From: Brugia malayi
Taxonomy: Eukaryota; Nematoda; Chromadorea; Rhabditida; Onchocercidae
NCBI RefSeq assembly: GCF_000002995.4
Contig: NW_025062478.1
Span: 8,346,001-8,410,000 of the forward strand
Length of the DNA stretch: 64,000 nt
Direction: 5' to 3'
A program made the position numbers and the translations under genes. This document shows, piece after piece, positions 1-12,230 of this stretch. The notes below the pieces were generated by a model. It searched no databases, had not been told where the DNA came from, and was given only the letters and a program-made list of their open reading frames with translations. Position 1 is the stretch's first letter, and each line of letters starts with the position of its first letter.

Positions 1-3000
1 TACTGCACCGTAAAATGTAGTAATATTCTCTCCAAACTGACATTACCACTTTGCAAAAGAAGATCGACATGCTGTCAGTTTACTTCGCATAATGCATTGC
101 GAGGCGCACTAAGCACGAGTAACCTGGCTTAGTGAAAAAAATTTCTCCTGAATCTCATGCAACCTTCGAATCACTCTCTCAATGCTATCTCATTTTTATC
201 ATTTTCTATTCTTATAACACAATGGTTTAAACCATTAAGTGAGATTACAAATAACTGCGAACAATGGCAACCCGCTTCGCTCACTGGTAGAACATCACAG
301 ACAAATAACGGAAACTTCTACAACTCTATCATTCCGCCATCAGTAGTGCATCGCAAAGAATGGCATTTTCTATAATGTAAACGGAACAATCCCTTTCACT
401 GAGAACAATGAGCAACATCCAAAGTAAATGTCTGAAGAAAAGGAACGAATCATGAAAAGAAGCATCTCCTCCGGTCTTTTCCTTCGAGACCAGCCGCTAT
501 GAGATACGCTATGCGACACTGCTATGTCCACTACTACCTATCCGATCGACATGATACATGCTATCCTCTCACAGAAATTCATCGCTAGAAGCGACAAAAT
601 ATGTGAAAACTGGTGAGTGTGATTGCTGGAAGGTACGCACTGCCACACCCACTCTGTCCCCTCCCCATGCTCCACTTCCTCAAAGTCTTCCAGTACTGTC
701 TATGTCTTCTCCTCGTAGTTGTCATCATTGCCGTCGCTACCGCCACTCCTCCCTTTGATAATGAAATGTTGCAGCACTTACTCTCGCTCTCCCTCGTTAC
801 TTCCTCTGGCAACTGCTTGCTTGCAAGTCTCCTGCATTATCCTGCACGCATTTCAACAACCTTTCTTTCTCGTCATTCTCTTTCGTCCTCATGTTTTCCC
901 ACTTTTTCCATTATTTCATCTCATCTATCCAATCAGACGAAAACCTCACGCGTGCGCTTCTCAGCAGTGATCCTTTTTCTCCGCGCGAGCATTTGACACT
1001 TGGCCGACTACATCCGCTCATTTCCTTATCAGCTCCTTCGATAACGTTGTTGTGTGGTAGTCGTTTCGTCACGATGACAAAGAATGTCCGCCTTACTGGG
1101 CGGTACCCATCTATCAACAGCAAGAGAAGAAATTTCAACGTTTGTCCCTAATCGTCGATTCATTCGCTGTCAATATGAAGACATGAATGCTAAACCAAGC
1201 GAGATCTTCATTTAGCGCCGTAAAATAGTTTCAAACAAGTTTCTCTCTCTCTTCTTCCCACTCATCTGTCTCACTTCCACTTTTAACATACATTTAACTC
1301 ACTATTACAATTCTTTCTGTACAACACAATCAACGTCACTCATGCATATGCGCTATTTAAACGATCTTCGGTCACTTTGCTTACGTTTACCTTGACCATA
1401 TCCAAGCTCTACTTGTTTCCTGAAGTTGTGTCAGATATCCGTCATAACAGTTTGAACCAACACCATTCAATCCATCAAGTATCCTAATACACTCTTTAAT
1501 AATAAGATGATTGAGGTCACTCTCTTACATGATTTTCAACTTACTACGATTTATGATGAGAACTGTGCAGTCAACGACTTAGTATTTGATTACTATTTAG
1601 TGAAACTGCTGTGACAATTTTACTGAGATTGGAAAAGGAAACACCATAAAAAGGAAAGATTAATTTTGGTTAGTGATATTTACTGTGACCTTTCGACCTT
1701 TCGAAGAGCTGTGAGACTTAACAGATTTCGAATCAGTGTATTCTAATAGCGAGATGTGTTTTCAGGATGAATGAGTAGTGAGCTTTTTTGTGCTAGTGAG
1801 CAGTTAAAGAAATGTACTCTTCAAAGATTATGTGGGAGAGAGGGCAATTCACTGTGAAATTTTTTTTTCGAATTAAAGTTTAACAGGACTTGTTTATACA
1901 GAGGAGTGCGCTCTGAAATTTTGATATATTACCCGATAGTTGAAATCTTGATCCACTTGATTCTTGTGCTTTGTCTGATTTGTTTATTAAAGTAAAATCT
2001 TGAATACTACAAAGCAGTGTAAGCTAACATAGCATTCGCTCCGATGTCACATTCTCGAATAGCTAGCCTTGTAAATTTTGAGATAGGAAGATAACGATTA
2101 ATGATTCCCTGCGGGGAAATGAATTTAAACCTTCCCAACGACAGAGTTCAAAATGATCGCATAGGGAGAGCGAAGAAGCAGAATAAAAGTAAAATATAGC
2201 ATGCATAAATCGAGACTATCATATATGTTGAGGGTTGGCTAAATGGATTTATAGAATATATGCAGAAGATTCAAGTTAATTAGAAGTATACATGCACTTT
2301 CTCCATTACTTACATTTTATAACTTTTGACTCTTCAGAAAGAAATACAGTCCACTCTTACTTCTACCTCGTCTATGAAGGACATTTTGATTTTGTTACAT
2401 ATTTCAAAGAAAGTATAATTGTGCATGTTTTCACACGAATACGGGGAATCTCAAAAAATAAAAAAAAAAAAATCACAAAACTAGTAGTCATACATTTATT
2501 CTTAATTCATTGATTAGTTTTAGACTTTTAATAGTTTGGTTTAAATTAAATTGAAGAAAAAGAAAATATAAGAGTAGGTCCCAAAACATTTCGTACTTAT
2601 AATCAATAGCTGTAATTTTAATAGCTTCTGTCATCCAATTAAATGAAAAAAAAAAGCTGAGATTTAAATGTATTGAGGCCATATAAATACACTGTTGTTT
2701 TTTTGTTAGACGAAAAACATAAATGGAGAAATGACAAATTCCTCGTATACATTGCACTCTACGGAGGAAAAAGCTATGCACTTTGGTGCCGATTTTGTTT
2801 GAAAACAAGATTGTTGCTCTTGGAGAGAGGTTTCGGGTGTACTGATCTTCCTGTTGCTGTCTGGGCCATCGTAAATATTTCTTTTCATAGGCCTCTTTTG
2901 CTCAATGTTTTTTTTTTTACTCTGTTGATAGTACTATTGGTTGTGTATTTTATGAGCAGTCCTTCTCTTCCTGTCTTTCTCTTTTAAATTTAAACATTCC

Positions 3001-4945
3001 TGAAGAAATTTATCTGGTAAATTTGATGAAAAATACTTGTATATTGCATCGACCAGCTGTCTATCTGTTTTCATTTCACGTTCAATTCTAAATAATCCTA
3101 CTCCCTTGCAGGCTAACGCAAATATTATTATTGCTGTGCTTTAAGAACTATACAGCTTGCTCTATTCTAGTAAGTAAGTTCATCTCATTTCACTGGTCAA
3201 TAATTTACATTTCTTAAACTAAAACTGATAATTGCACCTAAAGAAGTAATTACAAATGTTTACTATCTCATACATATTAAGTTCAACTTGCTGATGTTTC
3301 TTTTATGCTTTACGGTTTATACAAATTTAATTTAAAATTAGTGAGAATGTTTTATAGTTCATTGTTGTCCTATTTATTCGTGAATGATACGCTTCTATAT
3401 TTATACCCAGCATCAGACTGATCGTTTGTATAATGACATAGAAGTTTTTGAATGTGAGACATTAAACGTTATTGTGTCATTTAGGTGGGTATCTCTGTTC
3501 ATTGAAATTCATTGCGAAAAAAACTGTTAGATTTCACTATATATATTTTAGGCTGTCATTTGACTGCAGAAACTGTGCGTAATTTGTAATGATTTCATCA
3601 CTTTTCGAAACAAATGTCACACACTTCTCTTATGAAGTCAATATTGAATTTACTTTATGGCCAAATATTATCAAGTGTTGTGATATAGCCGTAGAAAAGT
3701 ATGCTATCAACAATAAATATACATAAAGTTATAGTGAACAACTGAAATTTCAAGAAATACCTTTAACCAAGGAGGCGAAATTTTATGTAATATTTTTGAA
3801 CTATGGGGTTTTAAGGAATTTGCATTTTGTTACAGCATAATAATAATTGTAATGGACAGTAATGGATGTATTTTGTCGTAAATCGCGATTCATCCCAGTA
3901 ATAACTGATTTTAAACAATTTGCATATCCGATGATATGCACACATTATGTTTTAATTGTCCGTTATTCGATAACTGTAGGATTAGAGTTTCGTAGGTAAT
4001 GTCGCGTAGGTGGCAGGACTGTTCGGGAAAAATCGGAAGTTAACATATTAAGCGATATTTGGTTGTATTTTGAGAGTATCTGATTGTCTCACTATAAATT
4101 GACTAATTCTTTTTAAGATTGCAGTTTCAATTCTTGTGGATCACCTATCATCAGTACATGTTTATATGATTAGAATCTTGGAAAATAAGCAGAACTAAAA
4201 AAAAGAGCTATGCTTCCATGCTTTTTTCACTAGATATTAGCACTTTGATAGTACTGCTCATCGATCAGCTAAGTACAAGGAATGGGTCAATTCTTCCGCT
4301 CAGGAACAGACCCATATTATTTGCACTATTTAGCTACGAATCAGTAAATAAGCAGTAGCAAATAGGCAGTAAAACAATAAAACAACCGTGGTAATAAAAT
4401 ACAGAAAAGCAGTGAGAGGTGGTACTATAAGAGATCAACAAATAGTACAGTTACAGAGAGCTGCAAGAAGCGAAGATTGCTTTACTGTTTTAAAACTTGT
4501 ATTTCCATTTTGTTCTGAGCTTGATAGATTCTGCTTGAAACGATCCGTTGAAGTACAGCCCATTATGCCATTAATATTTCTTTACTCGCTACTGAAGCGA
4601 AACGAAAGGAAGATGAAGAAAAGAAGAAGTACTTCACTAAATGCACTTTATGTTTTTTTCCTATTGATATTTACGAGTAGTGTAGTACAATTGCCTCCCT
4701 CTCTCATTTTACGGGATGTTTGTACTTCGGTTAAAAGTGGGCACTAAAGCAGTAGTAGTAACAGCAGCCCTCTCCCTGCACCCAGCTCTTCACTTTTCAC
4801 TCTTCACCATTCATTCTCATTGTCACCGTAAGTGACAGACGGGCAGCATCGTTATTTGGATTCATTTCGTTCATACGTATACTACATCCCTCTTCCTCTT
4901 ATTTTGCAAATTTGTTTAATTCAACGGTACTTTTATAGACCAAAC
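1..4945. other. Upstream stretch, no supported gene
   Basis: About 4.9 kb with no exon chain I can support. Open frames between 157 and 1151 overlap one another on both strands in a pyrimidine-rich, GC-elevated block (roughly 560-1140) and show no domain or splice logic. From 1.2 to 4.4 kb the DNA is AT-rich with scattered homopolymers. A frame at 4388-4747 opens on GTG and has no recognisable features. This stretch may hold the promoter and 5' UTR of the gene that starts near 4988, but no element was identified. Confidence 0.5.
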
Positions 4946-4987
4946 TGATGCAATACGGTTGGTATTAAGGTAGTGGTGGTGAAGGAA

Positions 4988-7921
4988 ATGGAGACAAACA
5001 AATTACCTACATCTACTTCGTCCATTGTATCAGCTACTTCAGCCGCTGCTATCAATCCATTATTTGATCCGGTTGCATTGCAAACAGCATACATTGCTGC
5101 TGCTCAGCTACACAACCAATTACAGCAAAATTCTCATTTAGCTAATGCTGCTGCTGCTGCTGCTGTTGCTAATGTTGCTACTGTTAATACAACTGCTGTT
5201 ATATCACCTTCTACTATCACAACAACATCTACTACTACTGCCAACAATATCCACACAGCAATACAGAAAGCTACAACACTGCAATCCTCACCAGCATTTG
5301 TTGATAATGACCGGTTGTATTCTTTACTGTCACCACAAGTACATTACTGTTTAAAGCAACAGCAACGAAACTTCATACAACAACAGCAACAACAACAATC
5401 AATGAATACCTCACTGACACATCATTTCTCAGCATTTTCACCTATAAATACGGATTTAACTAGTACGGTTACGTCCACTGCTCCTTCCTTACTTACACAG
5501 CCACCTCCCATACCTCCTATAGCAGCAGTAGCACCACAGCAGTCCGTAGAGTTACTCCTCATGCAAATGCAAATGGCTACGGCTGCTGCTAGTGCTGGGT
5601 TTTTCCCTGCTGCCTTTAATGTCCTTCCACCAGTTACTGCTGCCGCACTAGGACTTTTAGCACCACAGTTTCGAATGCTACAACTTGGTGATTTGAATTT
5701 CTCACCATATTCAGCTTCAACAAATACGAATGGCATATTTGCGGCTGATGTAATGAATAAGGGTATCACTGACACATCTGCTATCGAAAGATCTCTATTA
5801 CAAACACAGGTCCTTATTTATAACTTTTCTTCATAATTAAGTTGCAAGACGTCAAACCACTACTTTATGATTCAAGCGAATGTGTGAAGGGAATGCATAA
5901 AAAAATTTGAAGGAGGAATGCGTAAAATCAAATTTGAATCTTAGGGAAGTAACATCCAAACTAAATTTTAAAATCCTCAGTATGCAACTGGTCAGATTCC
6001 TCAGAAATTTACAGGCATCATGTTTATTTTATAATATACACTACTTTCTATATTCTGACATAGTATATTATGCTTTAATTTAATCATCCTATTTATAGAT
6101 TAATTTGTTGACAAATGGATCGTCATTATCGCCTGCTGTCAGTGACCATACATGTGTAAGTGGTACGGCATCTGATACATCACCTAACGGTGTCACATCT
6201 TCCCTGGTGCAACAGCTAAATCCTACATTGAATCATAACTCCTCACTACATAATACCAATAATGGCAATAAACAACAGCGCATGCAAATGAAAAGACCTT
6301 ATGATGAAATGTCAATACTACGATCTCTTTGTAGTGAAAATTATACCAGCGAGCAAGAAATGGCGACGATGTATGGAAAACGAAGTAAATTAGCTGTAGC
6401 CGATGAAAGTGGACGACGAAGCCTACAGAAATTGACGAAAGGTTCTTTATATTATAAATTAGGCTACAAAAAGAATGAACTTTAGAAGCGTTTTATGACA
6501 GTTCTGAGTTTATAACGTTGCTAGTTCAATCTTTTCTCCATTATATATTCTTTCAACACATTTCAGCATCATCTAAGAGCACAAGAAAGTCAGTGTAATT
6601 TCCCTCTTGTTTTATTTCATGCATTTTTTTTTTTTCTTTCCGAGATTTCATTGCTAAATGGGTTGTACCCCCAGTCTGTGTTTTGTAAGATGTAGGGAAA
6701 GCGCTATTACAAAAAGATTTGTCTGCTTTTGTACCTGAAGCATATTATAGATATTAGAGACTGAAAAGTCACCACAAGAAACTTTTATTATTACCAAAAA
6801 CCGTTTAGCAGATTAGTTTTACGGTCCGCTGACTCTGTATTTTAAGAGCATATCAGTTGTAAACGGATAGTGTTTCACAGCGTTGTGGTGGTAAGTGAAA
6901 CTAGAAATTTTTTTCTGTGACTACCTGGGATGATTTGTATGACAATTTCTCTTTTTCAGCATGTAATTCAGGGAAAAATCAACAGCAACAGCAGTGTCTG
7001 GTGGAGCTCGACAATAAAGATTTATTGGAAGAAAGTTCGAAAAGTAGCAAGAAAATTGCTGAAAAATGCGTAACATCCGATCCGTATGATGAAAATTCGC
7101 CAGACCGTCATCATCCTCTAAATGTTCGTTTATTCTTCTTGATGATTCCATTTACAAACTTTTCGACCATACGCTCTCACTAAGTTCTGTAGGTCTTTTT
7201 GTGTGTTGCATATGAACATACGGACACCACTCTTTTCTTCTTTTCATCTTTTGAATCGACCAAATTTGTAATGTTTGCTGGGTGATACATGGAGGCATTT
7301 GTCGTTTGTCTACGTTACCTCATCTCTGACCATGCAATTTTATGTTTTTTTCATCACCCTTTGTGACTATTCCAGCATCGTCCACCAGCCATGGAAGCAC
7401 GATTCCTGGAATGTATGGCAGCTATTGCCCTTCATTCAAACATTCCTTTGCCAATCAAAGATGAAAATATGATCAGCAGTACAAACATCAATAGGAGTAG
7501 AGCGGAGGAAAACGGTGGTAATGGTAAATCGGAAAAACAAAAGCAATTTATAAACGATACAGAACCAGAAAATTCAAACAGAACAGATTTGAGAAACATA
7601 TCAACACCTGATCGGCGTAGATCAAATGAAAATATTTCTGTTACTTCGAATGAGAATGAAAAAAAATATTGGCCAAATTCAGCAATAGATGAAGAACTGT
7701 GCAGAGAACTAGAAAATTATAAGGACTCGGATGTCCCGGTGATTCATGCATTCGTTTTGCCGGCAAAGCTATCCGATTCGGCTTCATCACCTTTTTCCGA
7801 CGAAAAATGCTCTCAAGAAAATGCTTCACCATGTACAATGGTACCAGAATCAGTTGCCTTGCCGATTCCAATTCTCAATACACTTTTAGATCGCATACTA
7901 CAAACTATGCTTGATTCCTAG
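4988..7921 (+). CDS. Ala/Gln/Asn/Thr-rich protein, four exons, function unknown
   Basis: Exons 4988-5809, 6099-6441, 6960-7123 and 7376-7921 join in phase (0, 1, 0) to give about 624 residues. The start is the first in-frame ATG; the frame is open only from 4949. Exon 1 is dominated by Ala runs, Thr/Ser stretches, a seven-Gln run and a Pro-Ala segment. Exon 2 carries a short basic patch (KRPYDE, then GKRSK) that could be a nuclear signal. Exon 3 has a five-Gln run. Exon 4 contains the most protein-like part (MEARFLECMAAIALH) and a polar, Asn/Ser/Glu-rich tail ending in RILQTMLDS. I see no DNA-binding domain, signal peptide or membrane segment. The composition resembles transcriptional co-regulators or prion-like nematode proteins, but this is inference and I do not recognise the family. 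Upstream non-coding exons are possible; an acceptor-like site lies near 4938. Confidence 0.7.
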
Positions 7922-9489
7922 TTATGTAAGTTTTTATGTGAATTTTTGAAATTTTTGAGCACATGCTCTGTATGCAAGTTGAAGACGGAAGAAATCAACG
8001 TGTGTTTGAACTAGTGGAACTCGTGGTTCATAGAGGGTTCCCAACGCAATCAGGAAAGAAAGTTAAATCAAGTTTGATATTAAGACAAACTTATGTTCAT
8101 CACAATACAACTTCTCAGTGAAGTAATCTGCTGAGCATGTCAATTTTTCATGCGTAAGTGCGCTTTCAAAATTTTCTTATCTTTGAAAATCTAGCTGTAT
8201 TCCCTGAATCTCCCTACCTGTTAATTTACTTTTTTATTAGTCGCTCGTGATTTTCAATAGAACGGTACTTTCTAACACAAATTCATGTTCTGGTAATCTT
8301 TTATTATTTAGAAAGACAAACCACCCCAATCCTATGGCAAATTTGCCGACAATCAAAACTGTATTATAAATTTTGCTTAGTGGTCTCTCAAAAAATAGAA
8401 ATATAAGGTATAAATGACCAACACTAAAAAGAAATGATCTTTGGCAAACTAAAAATTTTAACTAAAAATCGGAACATGGACATCCCGTGCCCTTATTAGT
8501 ACTTGATGAATTTTTTCTAAGAGTTTACTTCCGTTATTTGATTCCTATATCATAGATGTTTTTAGTCGTTACTGAATGAATTTCAAAAAAATCAAATAAA
8601 TTGGTAATCTCAAGCTTAGGAGCTGTTCCTATAGCAATTACTCATCAATAAAATATACACTAAACTTTAAAGTCAGGATAAGTATATGTGGTACCTCATA
8701 TCTAATTTCTTTCATGAGATCTTTTATTGTTGTTATAACTTCATTAACTGAAAATAATTGAATTATAGTTCAGGAGTAATGCTTTCAGACCTCATCATTT
8801 ATCTGTTATCATAACTGATCACTAAAAACGGTCTTCCTATTTTCTACCTCAATATAATTTCCGCTTGATTTGATGTTAAAGTGATTGAATTTTTTTTTTT
8901 TATAGAAAAACTAATTTTCCTGACGTGTAATGTTAAATCTCATGGATACTGTTTTTATTGTTGTCGTGTGCCTATATGCTTTTTGTCTATATATAAGGGT
9001 TGATTTTTTCATACTTGAAAATAATTTGCACTTTTTCATTCATATTTGTTTACATCTTTCATGAACGAAAAGAGATGCGGGGAAACTATGCTAACCCATA
9101 TCTGCGAAGACAAATTTCTCGATTTTGATCAAGCTGTTTGAGTACTTACTTATTTTAAGTTTTAACGGTATTATTCTAACAGTGAGAAAGGCTTTAATAT
9201 ATAGTCAATAAGACAAACTCATTTGTTATCAGCTGCCAAGAATTGTTTTTTATACTAGTTTAACCCTGTCGCTGAAGTATAGAACAATGCCAACAGAAAG
9301 TATGAACTCGGAATGAATAAACTATAGACGAGTGATATTGGAGTGAGACAAGAAAAGGAAATACAGCCTATCATTTTACATAAAGCGTTGGAATTACAGT
9401 AAAGTTATGTTCCACTGCTTAAGATTTTCCATGAGATATTCTAAACCTCATTGAAAAACTACAAAACGGTATAACAGCAAGAAACTAAC
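7922..9489. other. Interval between convergent genes
   Basis: This 1.6 kb lies between two convergent genes: the Ala/Gln-rich gene ends at 7921 and the last supported alsin exon ends at 9490. It should hold both 3' UTRs. I searched its minus strand for the missing end of the alsin VPS9 region and found no convincing exon. A frame following an acceptor near 9099 is open for about 21 codons but does not resemble VPS9. No repeats of note. Confidence 0.4.
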
Positions 9490-12193
9490 CGTTCCAATTT
9501 CCGTGAATGTATCCGCTAACGCTGCAAGTTTTGATACTGGGTTGAAATATGAACTGATTTGCTGTAATGTTTGAATAGCCGATTTATAGAACTTCCTACG
9601 AGCAGTTACACGAATCTAAATCATGGACCGAATTTACTTCTGAATAGTTCTAAGCACATGGATGCCTTACCTAAGTGCCCGGATGAATCACTATCATTTG
9701 TCCTGCAGGTAAGAGAATAGCCAAGAAGCACTATTTAGATTTGATTAAGAACTTACCAGTGACATGTCAAAATCATCGACATTTTCAGTATTAATCGGCC
9801 AGAGATCCCTATAAATTATTAGTTTATTACTTGAATAAGTTATAATTGTTTGGTCATACAGTATTTCTAGAAACGGTTGCGGACGAGCTGGCCGATGCTT
9901 TAGATAAAGTGTATGCAAAACAAACACCGAATAAGCAGCAGGGAATTCATAATTCATAAAGAGAGCATTGAACCAAACCAAATTGAGAAAACTCAGACGC
10001 ACTTTATTAAATTCCATAAAACTTCAAATAAGAATTTCATTAATATCCATGAAACTTTCGCATTTTATAATGTTTATTAAGTTCCACGAGACTTCCCATA
10101 AGAATTTCTTTTCCAAAGGCCCAAGGAAAATTTAAAGTACTAAACTTTTTATCTTCAGCTGAAAGCTTCGCTTTGAGTATTGGTTGCTTATATATATATA
10201 TAAAGACTGAGGACGAAATACTGTAGGCTTGAGAAAAATAGGGGGTGCAGGTTTCGTAGATATTCTGCGAGAAATGAGAAGAGATGATTTTGAGATGTTC
10301 CAGTTGAGAAAAACCCTTCCATCCGGAAAAAATTCTTCGCGTAAAAAAATTCAAACTTTACCGATTTATTTCAAGATAAGCGAGTAATTTCACATCGGTG
10401 AAGGCATTCAAATAAACTACACGTTCCCAATATCGTCGATCCAAGTCAGAACAATTTACTGAATAAAGTGTGAAAATCACGGGATAGCACTCAGAGAAGA
10501 GTGTTTCAATAATAAAATTGCATGAAGGATATAAAAGAGATGTTGTGAAGCTCGATTCAACACTTCGTCCAGTTATACTTCTAAAATATTAATTATACGT
10601 AACGACTAGCGATCGACTGAGAGAATCAGTTTAGTAAATGAATTATAACTTTTCTAAAAGCTCCTATCGTATATAATATTTTGACAGATTTGTCAAACAT
10701 TTTAAATAATTGAATTGTTGAAAAATCTAAAATACTGATACATTTCATAACTGAACAGATCTGCCTAATTTAATAACCGTTTTACATTTACGGTACATGT
10801 TTGTATAGTTAGTGAAGGACAAAAAAGGATGGAGAACGAAAACTCACCTGTTCTTAGCTAATTGTGGATTAGAATCAATATTGCCGGATGCTAGATTATT
10901 ATCAGTACATACTGGTATAGGAGCAAACATTTCAAATGTATGAGGTAGATTGTTAAATAATAATCTGAAAATACGAAAAATGCTTGCATGAAAACATTCC
11001 GCGACACATTTTGTAAGGACTACTTACAGTTACATTATTAGCTTTACCTCATAACAGAATAAATTCTCGAATGTATACTGTGCAGTTCGCAAACAGCCTG
11101 TCTACAAACAGCTCGATGAGTGCCAATTGTACCATAAGAACCCGTGAAAACTTCAGATAAACCAAACACTAATCGCCGAAGTGGGTGATATTTGTGTCTC
11201 AGGGCCTGTAATAAAAAAATGTGTAGAAATGGGGTCAGTTTTTACAAAGAATTATATAAGAAAATAAGCAATAATGCCCATCATATGACAGTTTTAGCAA
11301 AGATTAGTGTCTGATCTCCCAGTCAAAAAGGTTTTGTACCAGAGATAACAAATGAAAATTTTCATGACAAAAATAATTTGAATTTGTTCTACAAAGAGGG
11401 CCTCGAATAAAATAGCAAAAATTATATAGAACTTTGAAAATGTACTAGGCTCCAATACTGTTGCACCATATCATAGTATTCATTCGACCATTTTTGTGTA
11501 TATTGCGGGATTTTCTCAAGGTTTTCATCAAATACAACTCTTAAAATAGACACTGCCAAGGGATAAATAACAAGGAAAAAGCTGCCAGATATCAATTTTG
11601 TTAATTTATTGGTGGATATAAATACTGATAATCTGATTTTATAACTCGTAATTACCGATAACTTGCAAGTCCTCACTATTAGAAATTATAATAAACAACA
11701 TACTTAATTTCTTCTTTGTTCATTCCTAAACGAATCTTCGCAATACTCGATGCAAGTGAATTCCACGCAGCAAGACGACATTCATCGTCAGCAACTTCGC
11801 TAACATCAGCAGCATTTGTTATATGGACAGGAACACCAAGATCATACACTAAGAAACTTTGGAAAAGCTCCTTCCATTTCAGCTCTGCATCAGTTGTCCA
11901 TTGAATTCCTGTTGATAGGATATTACTGAAATGCAGAAATTATAATTCCAAGAAAATCGTAAAGTTCAGATTGATGAAGTTGACCAGAATTCACTTGTCT
12001 AATGAAAAAGATGTCAGCAGTACAGATTTTTCTCTCCAGTAAGTGGCATTGGTAATTTTTACTTCACCATTGATGATGTCACCTGTCATCCGCCCTTTTA
12101 CACGATCAAACTGATTCAGATAAAGCGTCCCCTGCAAGCGTATTTTTTTTTCTTTTTCATAGGTTGAAATCTACCTTACAGATTTATAAAAAC

Positions 12194-12230
<37 letters not shown>

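Noticed and set aside
613..1151. Overlapping open frames of 75-127 codons on both strands
   Set aside because: They arise in a pyrimidine-rich block, overlap one another in several frames, and show no domain, leader or splice logic.
4388..4747. 119-codon frame opening on GTG
   Set aside because: No ATG near its start, no recognisable features, no supporting splice sites.
9030..9099. Minus-strand segment after a TTCGCAG acceptor, open for about 21 codons in phase with alsin
   Set aside because: It could extend alsin in frame, but it bears no similarity to the expected VPS9 core and is short enough to be chance.
9745..10017. 90-codon minus frame overlapping the alsin exon at 9808-9757
   Set aside because: Only its last part is the alsin exon (DLWPINTENV); the upstream part is intron and does not resemble VPS9 on inspection.
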